64,000 nucleotides of DNA from Pseudooceanicola nitratireducens (GTDB taxonomy: Bacteria; Pseudomonadota; Alphaproteobacteria; Rhodobacterales; Rhodobacteraceae), in assembly GCF_900109195.1 (NCBI RefSeq), contig NZ_FNZG01000003.1:248001-312000 (forward strand). The letters are read 5' to 3'. How positions within the stretch are numbered: the first letter of the stretch is position 1; every line of letters starts with the position of its first letter. A program made the translations under genes and the position numbers. Positions 8,902 through 17,010 of this stretch are shown here, one piece after another. The notes below the pieces were generated by a model. The model ran no database searches, had not been told where the DNA came from, and was given only the letters and a program-made list of their open reading frames with translations.

Positions 8902-8927
8902 CCCCTTGGCGGGTCAGTCGCGCCTTT
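8892..8927 (+). terminator. Hairpin terminator overlapping tetR stop
   Basis: GCGCGACT (8892-8899) pairs with AGTCGCGC (8916-8923), with an inner ACCC/GGGT pairing, followed by CTTTCGG. The stem begins inside the last codons of tetR and separates it from the convergent oxidoreductase. Confidence 0.65.
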
Positions 8928-8956
8928 CGGAACATCCGTTCCGCGATCCATTCAGA

Positions 8957-10102
8957 TCAGTCCAGCGGGGCCTCGTCCATCGAAGCCAGCCCGCGTTTCC
9001 ACTTGGACAGCCACCAGCCGTATTGCGGCGGCCAGGCGTCCCAGTTGGTGACCCCCAGCCGTTCCGCCGCGTGATGCGCCCAGAAGGGATCGAACAGCGC
9101 CTGCCGCCCGATGGCAATCAGATCGGCCGTTCCGTCCTGCAACAGCTGCTCGGCCAGTTCGGGCGTGCGGATCAACCCGACCGCCTGGGTCATCACCTCG
9201 ACCTCTTCGCGCAGCATCTTGGCGAAATGCGCCTGGTAGGCCGGCCCGCGCTGCAGGCTGGCATTGGTCGCCCCGTGCAACATGTTCCCCCCCGAGGAGC
9301 AATCGACCACATCCACCCCGGCCCGCTTCAGAAGCCGCGCCAGAACGACGCTGTCTTCCGGTTCCCATCCGCCTTCGATCCAGTCGGTGGCCGAGATGCG
9401 CGCAAACAGCGGCACGTCCTCGGGCAGCGCCGCCCGCACCGCCAGCGCGACCTCAAGCGGAAAACGGATGCGGTTTTCCAGCGATCCGCCGTATTCGTCC
9501 GTACGCTGGTTCGCCAAGGGCGTCAGGAAGCTTTGCAGCAGATACCCGTGCGCCATGTGGATCTCGACCATGTCGAACCCGGCGGCCAGCGCGCGTTCCG
9601 CCCCGATCACGAAGGCCTCGATCACCTCGTCCATGTCGGCGCGGGTCATCGCCCGGGGCATTTCCCATCCCTCGGAAAACGGCACGGCCGAAGGCGCGAT
9701 GACCGTCCAGCGTTCGTCGCCCGCATCGATGTTTTCCTGGGTCAGCGGACCATTGCCCTGCCAGGCCCTCTGGGTCGAGGCCTTGCGCCCCGCATGGGCC
9801 AGCTGAAGACAGGACTTCGCCCCCATCTCGCCGATCTGCTGCGCGATCGGGGCCAGGCTGTCGATATGGTCTTCGTCATAGATCCCAAGGCAGCCGTTGG
9901 TGATCCGCCCGGCCCGGGTGACGCCCGTCGCCTCGACAAAGACCAGCCCGGCCCCGCCAAAGGCGAACTTGCCGTAATGGGTACGGTGAAAAGCTGTGGC
10001 ATGGCCATCTTCGGCGCAATACATGCACATGGGCGGGATCACGACCCGGTTGGGAAGGGTGACACCGCGGATCGTCAGCGGCTCGAACAGTTTTGCGCTC
10101 AT
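8957..10102 (-). CDS. NADH:flavin oxidoreductase, Old Yellow Enzyme family (YqjM class)
   Basis: A 381-residue FMN enzyme expected to reduce activated C=C bonds with NAD(P)H. It matches the thermophilic-like YqjM class: Cys26 and Tyr28 in PPMCMY, the LQLAHAGRKA block, the substrate-anion histidine pair in EIHMAHGYLLQSF, and LFARISATDW with the FMN-phosphate segment TADLIAIGRQALFDPF near the C-terminus. Residues 26 and 28 fall exactly where YqjM has its regulatory Cys and Tyr. It overlaps the upstream alcohol dehydrogenase by four bases, so they form an operon. Such enzymes take part in degradation of unsaturated or aromatic acids as well as detoxification; the physiological substrate is unknown. 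Confidence 0.92.
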   Translation of the reverse strand: MSAKLFEPLTIRGVTLPNRVVIPPMCMYCAEDGHATAFHRTHYGKFAFGGAGLVFVEATGVTRAGRITNGCLGIYDEDHIDSLAPIAQQIGEMGAKSCLQLAHAGRKASTQRAWQGNGPLTQENIDAGDERWTVIAPSAVPFSEGWEMPRAMTRADMDEVIEAFVIGAERALAAGFDMVEIHMAHGYLLQSFLTPLANQRTDEYGGSLENRIRFPLEVALAVRAALPEDVPLFARISATDWIEGGWEPEDSVVLARLLKRAGVDVVDCSSGGNMLHGATNASLQRGPAYQAHFAKMLREEVEVMTQAVGLIRTPELAEQLLQDGTADLIAIGRQALFDPFWAHHAAERLGVTNWDAWPPQYGWWLSKWKRGLASMDEAPLD

Positions 10103-11247
10103 GCCCGGTTCACCCCATGCGGGGCCAGCAGCTGCCGCAGCGCCTTGCCCTGGGCCAGCCGGTCAAAGCCCGCGTTGACCTCTTCGAAGCCCAGGTAGCC
10201 GTCGATCAGCTTGTCCACCGGCAGGGCACCTGCGTGATACATCCGCAGGAACCGCGGGATGTCGCGCACCGGCACCGAGGATCCCATGTAGGACCCGATC
10301 ACCGCCTTTTCGTTGGCCACCAGATCGCCGTGATCAAAGCCAAATTTCGCACCCGAGGGCGTCAGCCCGGCGGTGACCAGCCGCCCGCCCCGGCGCAGCA
10401 CGGAATAGGCCCCCTCCATCGCCTTGATGGCACCGGCCAGTTCCACCGCCACGTCGACGCCACCCCGGGTCAGATCAGCGACCTTGCTGGCCAGTTCCGG
10501 GTCGCGGGCGTCAAAGGTATGGGTCGCGCCCAGTTCGATCGCCTTCTCACGCTTGGCCTCTTCCAGGTCGACACCGATGATGATCTCGGCCCCGCTGGCC
10601 TTGGCCCCCATGACGCCGCACAACCCGACACCGCCCAGCCCGAAGACCGCCACGCTTTCCCCGGCCTGGATCCGCGCCGTGTTCAGCACCGCGCCGGTAC
10701 CGGTCATCACCGCGCAGCCAAAGACCGCCGCATCCACCAGCGGGATCGGATCGTCGATCACCACGACCGAGCCACGGTTCACCACCGCATATTCCGCAAA
10801 GCACGAGATGCCGGTGAAATGCGCGATCTTCTCGCCATTGGCGTCGCGGATGCGCGATCCGCCAGACAGCAGCCCGCCCTCGCCCCGTGCCTTGACCGCC
10901 GCCAGGCAGATCTGAGGCCGCCCGGACTGGCACATCTCGCACCGCCCGCAGGAGGGCGCGAACTGGAACACCACCTTGTCGCCGACCTTGACGTCATCGA
11001 CGCCTGCCCCGACCTCGACCACCTCGCCCGCGCCCTCGTGGCCCATCAGCATCGGCAGCGTCCCGATCCGGTTGCCATCCATGAAGGACAGGTCCGAATG
11101 GCACAGCCCCGCGCCGATGACCTTGACCACCAGGTCCGAGGGTTTGGGATCCAGCAGGGTCACGGTCTCCAGCTTCAGCGGCTGGCTGTCGGCATAGGGG
11201 GCCGGCAGCCCCGCGTCCCTCAGCACCATTCCCTTGCAGTCGATCAT
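10099..11247 (-). CDS. Zinc-dependent alcohol dehydrogenase (MDR superfamily)
   Basis: A 382-residue NAD(P)-dependent dehydrogenase close to the class III/aryl-alcohol branch. Catalytic zinc ligands are seen in GLCHSD (Cys), MGHEGAGEVVEVG (His, Glu) and VFGCAVMTGTGAV (Cys). The structural-zinc lobe is complete as CGRCEMCQSGRPQIC. The Rossmann motif FGLGGVGLCG follows, then GVDLEEAKREKA, whose Asp favours NAD. The ATG at 11247 has GGGAGGACG upstream. It is the first gene of a two-gene operon with the Old Yellow Enzyme, a pair that could oxidise an alcohol and reduce the resulting unsaturated carbonyl, or the reverse. The region upstream turns AT-richer, marking the edge of the accessory block. 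Confidence 0.92.
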   Translation of the reverse strand: MIDCKGMVLRDAGLPAPYADSQPLKLETVTLLDPKPSDLVVKVIGAGLCHSDLSFMDGNRIGTLPMLMGHEGAGEVVEVGAGVDDVKVGDKVVFQFAPSCGRCEMCQSGRPQICLAAVKARGEGGLLSGGSRIRDANGEKIAHFTGISCFAEYAVVNRGSVVVIDDPIPLVDAAVFGCAVMTGTGAVLNTARIQAGESVAVFGLGGVGLCGVMGAKASGAEIIIGVDLEEAKREKAIELGATHTFDARDPELASKVADLTRGGVDVAVELAGAIKAMEGAYSVLRRGGRLVTAGLTPSGAKFGFDHGDLVANEKAVIGSYMGSSVPVRDIPRFLRMYHAGALPVDKLIDGYLGFEEVNAGFDRLAQGKALRQLLAPHGVNRA

Positions 11248-11556
11248 TCCGGCGTCCTCCCTGGCCTTGCCTCACATGGCCCCGCCTCCCTGCGCGGCCC
11301 TTACCCGCAGATTTCACCACTGCGGAACCATTGTCCAGCCTGCGGAATTGGTGCGGACGCAAAGGCCGGCTACTGGAATTCAGCATATGACCACCCCCTG
11401 TCACCCCAAGGCATTGCCGGCGCAACAGTTCCAGAAAACAACAAGCACCATCCAGGGCCCTTCCGGTCATCACATGCGGTGCATTTTCGTGTCTTTTTTA
11501 AAACAGGAGCAGGTTTCGGATTTCACAATGATTGTGCAGCCTTCGAACCGTCGCCA

Positions 11557-12078
11557 ATGTTATTGGCAGAAATTTTATTAAGGAAAGTCAATCCTGTCAT
11601 GAAGACGATGATCGAGAAACTGATGGCATTCGCCGCCCGCCACCTTCCAGGATCGATTGCCTTTCTGGTCGCACTTTTTGTTTTCACGGCACTTTCCAAC
11701 CTTTTCATCACCGAAAAGGGTATATTTGGCAGAATTCTGGCCCCGGTCGTGGGCTTTGTCGGGGGATTGTTCGGTGGCGGGATACTTGGCTGGACCATCG
11801 GCGGCATTGGTGTTGCGGCGATGGGCACAGCAGTCGGCATCGGAGCACTTGGAGCAATCCTGATTGCCGGCGTATCCGGAGCTATTCTGGGCACGTTGAC
11901 GGGTGCGACCTTCTCATTCTTCAGAATGTTGCGCTCGCCCTCGAATTTCGAGGTCAATTGGATTGCCTTCATCCTTGTTCTGCTTGGGGCACTTGCCGTT
12001 TTCTTTGTCGTTCGCAAGCTGGCCGCATTCGCCATTCGACACATTCCGCCACTCGCCCGCCGGTTACTGCCCCTGTAG
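11557..12078 (+). CDS. Glycine-rich small membrane protein of unknown function
   Basis: I do not recognise a family. The protein is 173 residues from the ATG at 11557, or 159 from the ATG at 11599; an AAGGAAAG stretch near 11580 could serve the second start. It has three or four hydrophobic segments: one near the N-terminus, a central run very rich in Gly, Ala and Ile (GGLFGGGILGWTIGGIG is part of it) resembling glycine-zipper proteins, and a last segment followed by a basic tail (RHIPPLARRLLPL). Base composition is less GC-rich than the flanking operons and it sits just outside the tRNA-associated element, so it may belong to the same foreign segment. Inner-membrane location is predicted. 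Confidence 0.55.
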   Translation: MLLAEILLRKVNPVMKTMIEKLMAFAARHLPGSIAFLVALFVFTALSNLFITEKGIFGRILAPVVGFVGGLFGGGILGWTIGGIGVAAMGTAVGIGALGAILIAGVSGAILGTLTGATFSFFRMLRSPSNFEVNWIAFILVLLGALAVFFVVRKLAAFAIRHIPPLARRLLPL

Positions 12079-12247
12079 CGACCGGGAACGCTTGATCGGG
12101 GCATCTTCCGGCAGCCTGTCCAGGATCCGGGTACGCGCGACCAAGCGCTCCGATCCGCGGCAACCGCGGGAACCGATCCGACGTTGTCGAACCGAAGGCC
12201 AAAGCACAGGCCGTCATTTGAAAAAGGCTATCAGGAAGAGAAGGTGA

Positions 12248-12262
12248 TGGTGCCCCCACACG
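12248..12262. repeat. Left attachment-site repeat (att core, tRNA-Thr 3' end copy)
   Basis: TGGTGCCCCCACACG is identical to the 3' end of tRNA-Thr including CCA (14937-14951). The match weakens beyond 15 bases but resemblance continues on both sides. Such direct repeats are the hallmark of site-specific integration into a tRNA 3' end. Confidence 0.75.
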
Positions 12263-12343
12263 CCCCCGAACGGAAACCCCACTGTGAAAAACATCAGAAT
12301 AAACAACTAGTTAACCTATATCACTTCGTGCAGGACGTCAAAA

Positions 12344-12379
12344 TGTGTGTCGTGAAGGTCACGTTTTGTGTGTCGTGAA
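12344..12379. repeat. Tandem direct repeat TGTGTGTCGTGAA next to left att site
   Basis: Two exact 13-base copies at 12344-12356 and 12367-12379, spaced 23 bases start to start. Related TGTGTCGCGA copies flank the other end of the element. They could be arm-type binding sites for the lost integrase; this is inferred from spacing and position. Confidence 0.5.
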
Positions 12380-12543
12380 TTTGCTCCTTTGCGTTTCACG
12401 ATGCGGAGCTGATTGCGAGCATCAGATGCCATCTTAGGCATACTGTTATTCGCCTCTGTGCCTGTGGCTCAACGAGCGGGGGCCTGAGGTTTCGTTTACT
12501 TTGCGCGCAAGGGCTTCCCTCAGTTTCTACCCGCACTGCGCAA

Positions 12544-13848
12544 TCAGGCTGCCTCGACTAAATCGATGATTTCGTCTGTGTTGTTCAGCCACCCCTCAAA
12601 GATCGTACGCATTCGTTTATCTGGGATAGCAACGACAACGGGCAGACCATCTCGGACACGGGTTCTCCATATCCACTGCACCATCTCGGCCAAAGCATAC
12701 CTGTCGGCGAAGCCCTGACCTGAGACCCCAAGGAAGTTCTGCACCATGGGGTTGGGTGACATCGAATACAGGTAGATAGCATGGCTGGCATATTTGTAGT
12801 CGTTGGTTCCGCGCGTTTTGTTTGGGAGCCACTGCACACCGTCTTTGCCATAGTCCCTGCCAAACATTCGGGAATACTTGGCCCACTGCCCTGCATAGCG
12901 GCCTTTGCGGTCTTCGAACCACTTGTCACGAGCACATGTGAGGATGATGTTGGTCCGCTCGACACCCTTCCACCGCCGATACAGGAGGTTTTTTAGTGCG
13001 CTTCCGATAGACTTGCAGGTGGTATCCGTCGAGCGACGTGTCTGCCTTGAAAACGATAAGCTGACGTGCTTCGGCAGAGCTAGCTCTTCGACGGCAACCA
13101 GCTCTCTCGCCTGCATACGCCAATCAATAGGCGTCTCTTCGATCACGGTGAAGGCTGCCTTTGGGTGGGACTGAGCGAGCATGTCAAGGTAAGCCCGGAT
13201 GTACGTGCCCTCACTGAGAAAGGTCATAACGGTTAGGGAGCGACCAGCGAGCAACACTTGGTTTGGTGTGGCTACAGCGAAGATACCGCTTTCACCTACG
13301 TGCAGCTGACCTTGAATGGCAGGCTTGTAGATATCAGGATGGAGTTTGCTTGAGTAAATCGGCTCGCCATCATTGTCGAACATTTCACGCTGCCATTTGA
13401 TCCATTTCATCGTTGGGTGAACCTGACGCGTCTCGGGACAGATGGTAGCATAACCACCACCAACGACAGCCTCATTGAAGGCATCAGCGTCGATGGTGGT
13501 AATGCAGGTGACAGGGTTAGGTGCCTCGTCCACAATGATCTCATAGTCAGTCATAAGGTGAGCCAGACGAAGCGTCATGAAGAATAGCTTGTGCGTGATG
13601 GCCACTGAATGGCCTTGTTCGAGTAGCTTCTCGAGTTGTATGAGCTTCGGCCCTTGGCCCTCTTTCGGAGCCGCGATTTCGACGTAATCTGGCGCATCCT
13701 TAATGAAGCGGTCGATCTCCGTGAGCGACGGCGTGACCAGCAGATACTTCCTGTCTGGCTGTAAAGAAGCCAACATTTCGGTGGTCTTGCCGGTGCCGCA
13801 TGCGCGGTCAATGATTACCGTATGAGTTGAGCGATTGGGATAGAGCAT
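12544..13848 (-). CDS. P-loop NTPase, DEAD/DEAH helicase-like, in integrated element
   Basis: A 434-residue protein I cannot match to a named family. Near the N-terminus [16 protein letters not shown] is a clear Walker A motif, and [10 protein letters not shown] near residue 105 is a Walker B box of DEAD/DEAH type. Between them [13 protein letters not shown] and [13 protein letters not shown] look like helicase motifs Ia and Ib. The second half ([33 protein letters not shown] and the late [22 protein letters not shown]) resembles the second helicase lobe of phage or satellite replication proteins. Base composition is clearly lower in GC than the chromosome. No strong ribosome site precedes the ATG at 13848. 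It is the only intact gene between the two att repeats, so it may be the replication helicase of a small satellite or defence-related cargo. Confidence 0.7.
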   Translation of the reverse strand: MLYPNRSTHTVIIDRACGTGKTTEMLASLQPDRKYLLVTPSLTEIDRFIKDAPDYVEIAAPKEGQGPKLIQLEKLLEQGHSVAITHKLFFMTLRLAHLMTDYEIIVDEAPNPVTCITTIDADAFNEAVVGGGYATICPETRQVHPTMKWIKWQREMFDNDGEPIYSSKLHPDIYKPAIQGQLHVGESGIFAVATPNQVLLAGRSLTVMTFLSEGTYIRAYLDMLAQSHPKAAFTVIEETPIDWRMQARELVAVEELALPKHVSLSFSRQTRRSTDTTCKSIGSALKNLLYRRWKGVERTNIILTCARDKWFEDRKGRYAGQWAKYSRMFGRDYGKDGVQWLPNKTRGTNDYKYASHAIYLYSMSPNPMVQNFLGVSGQGFADRYALAEMVQWIWRTRVRDGLPVVVAIPDKRMRTIFEGWLNNTDEIIDLVEAA

Positions 13849-14716
13849 GTGATTGGTTTCTGTGTTGGGGCCTCGCGAAGAGGCAATTGATAGGGCCAGG
13901 AGGGTCGGTTTTGCGGGATGCAGAAGAAACGGGCGGACAGCACAACTGTCTCAATCGAAAATGACTGCGAACATAAAGCCATGAAAAACAACAACAAATC
14001 ACGGCCCCAGGTTGCACTGCCGTAAACCTGTAATTTGTGAAAGAGACACCCCAAAGGGCAACCATCACGGGCAACCGGAAAGGGTATTCAGGAAGGGAAT
14101 TAACTGGCTGAACTTATTGGAAAGAACTTCGTGATGGCGGCAAAGCCGTCTCACCTTCAACTATTCCCGCGAAGGAAAAGGACTGGATGACGCAGATGAT
14201 CTGATTGCACCTTAGAGGGTCTCAAGTCGTTCACCTTCGCATGGCGCTATCGCTGGAAGACCCAATTCCGATGGCTTCGCCACCGAGAAGATATTCACTT
14301 GAAGTGCACCCTTGCCCAACCTCAAGTGATGTTAGGAGCAAGTGACATTTGGTCTGCAAGGAGGTTCGGTTTTCTCAAGAATTGATCGCCCCCTCCGCCC
14401 TGGCGCACCGAATGAAGATCTGGTCCGTCAGTTCCGACGACACGGAGGAATTCATAGGGTCTTGGTTGAGAGCCAATTGCCAGGACGCTTGCCATTACAG
14501 CTAGGGTGGAAGCTGATTGGGCTAACCTTAGCGCAGCCGCGTCATAATCCTATGGTGTGGGTTAATCGACGGCAGTAGTAGGCTTTTCTCGATTATCTTT
14601 AGTGCGGGGATTAATTGGTCTGAGCGCGGGACGGCCCGCCTAGTCAGACCTAACGATCAAATGGGAATAGACTACTTCGGTTCAGCATTACTCTGGCTGC
14701 AAACCTACTTCGAAGA
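13849..14716. other. Decayed AT-richer interior of integrated element
   Basis: About 870 bases between the helicase-like gene and the integrase fragment. Several short open frames exist on both strands, for example 14342-14578 plus and 13808-14074 minus, but none shows a ribosome site, a motif or a family resemblance. Much of the integrase gene and possibly other phage genes seem to have been deleted here. Confidence 0.5.
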
Positions 14717-14845
14717 TCAGGGAGTTGGTTCAACGGGCCAACCCTCCCCGAGAGCCTCAGCTACATCCTTGGGGAACCTTCGGCGGAACCTCAGAACGCC
14801 GTTGGCGCGTTTGTCGATGTGCTTGATCTTGGTCCTGAGAGCCAT
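14717..14845 (-). pseudogene. Tyrosine-recombinase (integrase) N-terminal fragment
   Basis: A 42-codon frame from ATG 14845 to a TGA at 14717. It reads MALRTKIKHIDKRANG then VLRFRRRFPKDVAEALGEG, which matches the opening of phage-type integrases (basic strand, then RRRxPKDVxxxLG). A full integrase has 350-450 residues, so nearly all of it, including the catalytic Arg-His-Arg-Tyr domain, is missing. It lies directly beside the tRNA-Thr 3' end and the right att repeat, the usual place for the integrase gene. The remnant explains how the island arrived and why it can no longer excise by itself. Confidence 0.6.
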
Positions 14846-14860
14846 GCTTGTGTCCCCAAA

Positions 14861-14883
14861 GTGTGTCGCGATGTGTGTCGCAG
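14861..14883. repeat. Tandem GTGTGTCGC repeats next to right att site
   Basis: GTGTGTCGCGA (14861-14871) and TGTGTGTCGCA (14872-14882) lie in tandem between the integrase fragment and the tRNA, with a weaker TTGTGTCCC just to the left. They resemble the tandem repeat at 12344-12379 and sit in the integrase promoter region. Confidence 0.45.
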
Positions 14884-14936
14884 GAGACAGGAAAGCACCT
14901 GAAAATCAAGCAGTAAAGGTGTTTCTGAAGGTGAAA

Positions 14937-14951
14937 TGGTGCCCCCACACG
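14937..14951. repeat. Right attachment-site repeat (tRNA-Thr 3' end)
   Basis: This copy of TGGTGCCCCCACACG is the functional 3' end of tRNA-Thr. With the copy at 12248-12262 it bounds a 2.7-kb island. The element left the tRNA intact, as is usual for integration at tRNA 3' ends. Confidence 0.75.
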
Positions 14952-15012
14952 GACTCGAACCGCGGACCCACTGATTACAAATCAGTTGCTCTACCAGCTG
15001 AGCTATAGGGGC
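14937..15012 (-). tRNA. tRNA-Thr (anticodon UGU)
   Basis: Reading the minus strand, GCCCCTA (from 15012) pairs with the 3' acceptor strand TGGGGGC; the D-arm contains AGCTCAGCTGGTAGAGC, the anticodon arm is ACTGA-TTTGTAA-TCAGT with anticodon TGT, and the T-arm carries GGTTCGAGTCC. The discriminator base is A and CCA is encoded in the DNA. The 3' end is the integration target of the island to its left. Confidence 0.97.
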
Positions 15013-15108
15013 ATCGTGGCGCGTGTCTAATGGCTTGGTTCTGGCCGATCAAGCGGTTTTATACGCCACATTCGACAGACCAGTACGCGACACAGAGCCA
15101 GCCAAAGC

Positions 15109-16800
15109 CTAGCGGTTCGCCCGCGCCAGAAGCAGCACCGCTACAAGGCCCACGCCCATGATCAGCACCGCACCGGGAGAGGCCAGTTCAAGCTGCTCAA
15201 GCGAGGCCTGTTCATGCACCCGAGTCGCCAGCGTGTCATAGTTGAAGGGCCGCAGCAGAAGCGTCGCCGGAAGCTCTTTCACGCAGTCGACAAAGACCAG
15301 CAGCAGTGCCGACAGAAGCGACCCGCGCACCAGCGGCGCGTAGACGTCGCGCAGGACCTGACGGGGCGACCGCCCCAGGGACCGCGCCGCCATCGGCAAG
15401 GACGGAGAGACCCGGCCAAAGGCCCCGTCCGCCGCGCCCTGGGCGATGGCAAAGAAGCGCACCGTATAGGCCAGCACCAGCGCAAAGGCCGATCCGGTCA
15501 GCACCAGGCCGATGTCGAAGGGGGTCAGCGCCTCGACCGCGTCGGCCAGCCAGTGGTCCAGCCGAGCCAAGGGGATCAGGATGCCGACGCCCAGCACCGC
15601 GCCCGGCGCCGCATAGCCGATGGTCGTCACCGGCATCAACCGGCGCGGCAGCGACCAGCCCGACAGGCGCACGCCATAGACCAGGAAGACCGCCGCCGCC
15701 ACGGTGACCAGCGCCGCGATCCCGCCCACGGCAACGGTGTGCCACAGCGCCAGCGCCAGGCCCGGATCGGCCCAGACCTGCGCGTTATCCAGAGCATGGC
15801 CCAGGATCACCCCTGCCGGCAGCACGAAGCCCATCAGAATCGGCACCAGGCACAGCGCCGTTGCGATCCAGCCTGCCAGCCCCGTCAGCCGCAGCTTTTC
15901 CACCGGACGGTGGCGAGAGGACAAAAGGTAAAACCGGGACCGGCGGCGAGAGGCTTTCTCGATCAGCAGCAGCATCCCGACCAGCGCCAGGATGACCAAC
16001 GCGATCTGCGCCGCACCCGAGGCCGAGTTCGCCTCGAGCCAGGTGGTGAAGATGCCAGTCGTCAGGGTCTGCACGGCGAAATAATCCACCGTGCCGAAAT
16101 CGTTCACCGTCTCCATCATGACGATGGCCACCCCTGCGGCGATGGCGGGCCGCGCCAGCGGCAGGGCAACGCGGCGGAAGCGCCCGAAGGGGCCAACGCC
16201 CAAGGACATGGCGACCTCTTCCCCGCCGCCCGATTGTTCGCGCAGCGCCGCGCGGGTCAGCAGGTAGACGTAAGGATAAAGCGCCGCCGACAGCACGAGG
16301 ATCGCGGACCCAAGCGACCGGATTTCGGGAAACCAATAGTCGCGCGCCGTCTTCCAGCCCATCATGTCCCGCAGGAAGCCCTGCACCGGGCCCGCGTATT
16401 CCAACAGATCCACCAGCGCATAGGCCCCCACATAGGCCGGCACCGCCAGGGGCATCAGCAGCGCCCATTCGATCACCCGCGCCCCCGGAAAGCGGTAGCG
16501 CGCCACCAGCCAGGCCGCGCCCGTGCCCACCATGGCCGTCAGCAATCCGACCCCCAGCATCAGCACGATCGAGGTCCGCAGATACCGCGGCATGGTCGAG
16601 GCCCAGAGCCGCGCCACCGCATCCCCCTGTGCCTCGCCCAGAAGCATCGGCCCGAAGGCGATCCAGACCACGGCCAGGATCGGGGCCAGCACGATGGCCG
16701 CAATGCCAAGCGCCCCCGCCGACCAGAGCGAAGGCAGCACCCGGCGCGGGCGATCATGCGCGGCGGCTTGGGGCCGCGGGGTATCCGTCGGTGATGTCAT
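15109..16800 (-). CDS. Iron(III)-type ABC transporter permease (FbpB-like, duplicated)
   Basis: A 563-residue inner-membrane permease made of two fused permease halves, about 12 hydrophobic segments, as in FbpB/AfuB ferric transporters. Each half carries an EAA-type loop that docks the ATPase: EEVAMSLGVGPFGRFRRV near residue 215 and MAARSLGRSPRQVLRDVY near residue 475. I took the ATG at 16800; the frame extends to 16860 but the extension is not family-like. The usual periplasmic iron-binding protein and ATPase genes are not next to it, so the transporter must be completed from elsewhere, or this permease serves another system such as thiamine or phosphonate uptake. A perfect AAACATGTTT palindrome sits 18 bases upstream. 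Confidence 0.85.
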   Translation of the reverse strand: MTSPTDTPRPQAAAHDRPRRVLPSLWSAGALGIAAIVLAPILAVVWIAFGPMLLGEAQGDAVARLWASTMPRYLRTSIVLMLGVGLLTAMVGTGAAWLVARYRFPGARVIEWALLMPLAVPAYVGAYALVDLLEYAGPVQGFLRDMMGWKTARDYWFPEIRSLGSAILVLSAALYPYVYLLTRAALREQSGGGEEVAMSLGVGPFGRFRRVALPLARPAIAAGVAIVMMETVNDFGTVDYFAVQTLTTGIFTTWLEANSASGAAQIALVILALVGMLLLIEKASRRRSRFYLLSSRHRPVEKLRLTGLAGWIATALCLVPILMGFVLPAGVILGHALDNAQVWADPGLALALWHTVAVGGIAALVTVAAAVFLVYGVRLSGWSLPRRLMPVTTIGYAAPGAVLGVGILIPLARLDHWLADAVEALTPFDIGLVLTGSAFALVLAYTVRFFAIAQGAADGAFGRVSPSLPMAARSLGRSPRQVLRDVYAPLVRGSLLSALLLVFVDCVKELPATLLLRPFNYDTLATRVHEQASLEQLELASPGAVLIMGVGLVAVLLLARANR

Positions 16801-16817
16801 GGCCAACCTGTTGCCTG

Positions 16818-16827
16818 AAACATGTTT
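16818..16827. promoter_or_regulatory. Palindrome upstream of fbpB-like gene
   Basis: AAACATGTTT is a perfect 10-base palindrome 18 bases before the permease start codon, a position that would block initiation if bound by a repressor. It does not match the iron-control (Irr/RirA) boxes I know, so the binding protein is unassigned. Confidence 0.25.
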
Positions 16828-17010
16828 TACTGTCCAGCCGAAGCCATATACTCGGGACAATACGCGCCAGGTTCGGGGCTGGGTCCGGGGTCGGATCAGG
16901 GACTGGGTCCCCGCCGGATCAGCGCGTATCGGGGCGTTCTACGTCCTCGGGGCAGCCAGGACCGGCCCCCGGAACCGGCACGGCAGGGAACAGGCGAAGG
17001 ACAGGTTCGG

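Larger units (their letters stand above)
12079..12543. other. Gene-free left flank and end of integrated element
   Basis: No convincing coding sequence. The stretch contains the left copy of the tRNA-derived repeat (12248-12262) and a tandem TGTGTGTCGTGAA repeat. The GC-rich chromosomal composition changes here to AT-richer DNA. Confidence 0.5.

Noticed and set aside
10093-11556. Plus-strand frame running into the glycine-rich membrane protein
   Set aside because: It is antisense to the alcohol dehydrogenase, and the membrane protein has its own start near 11557 or 11599.
14342-14578. 78-codon plus-strand frame in the integrated element
   Set aside because: No ribosome site, no motif and no similarity that I can name; kept only as part of the decayed region.
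14661-15008. Open frame on the plus strand ending in CPHTDSNRGPTDYKSV-like sequence
   Set aside because: It is a translation of the antisense strand of tRNA-Thr and its flank, a well-known false protein; no ribosome site and it overlaps a functional tRNA.
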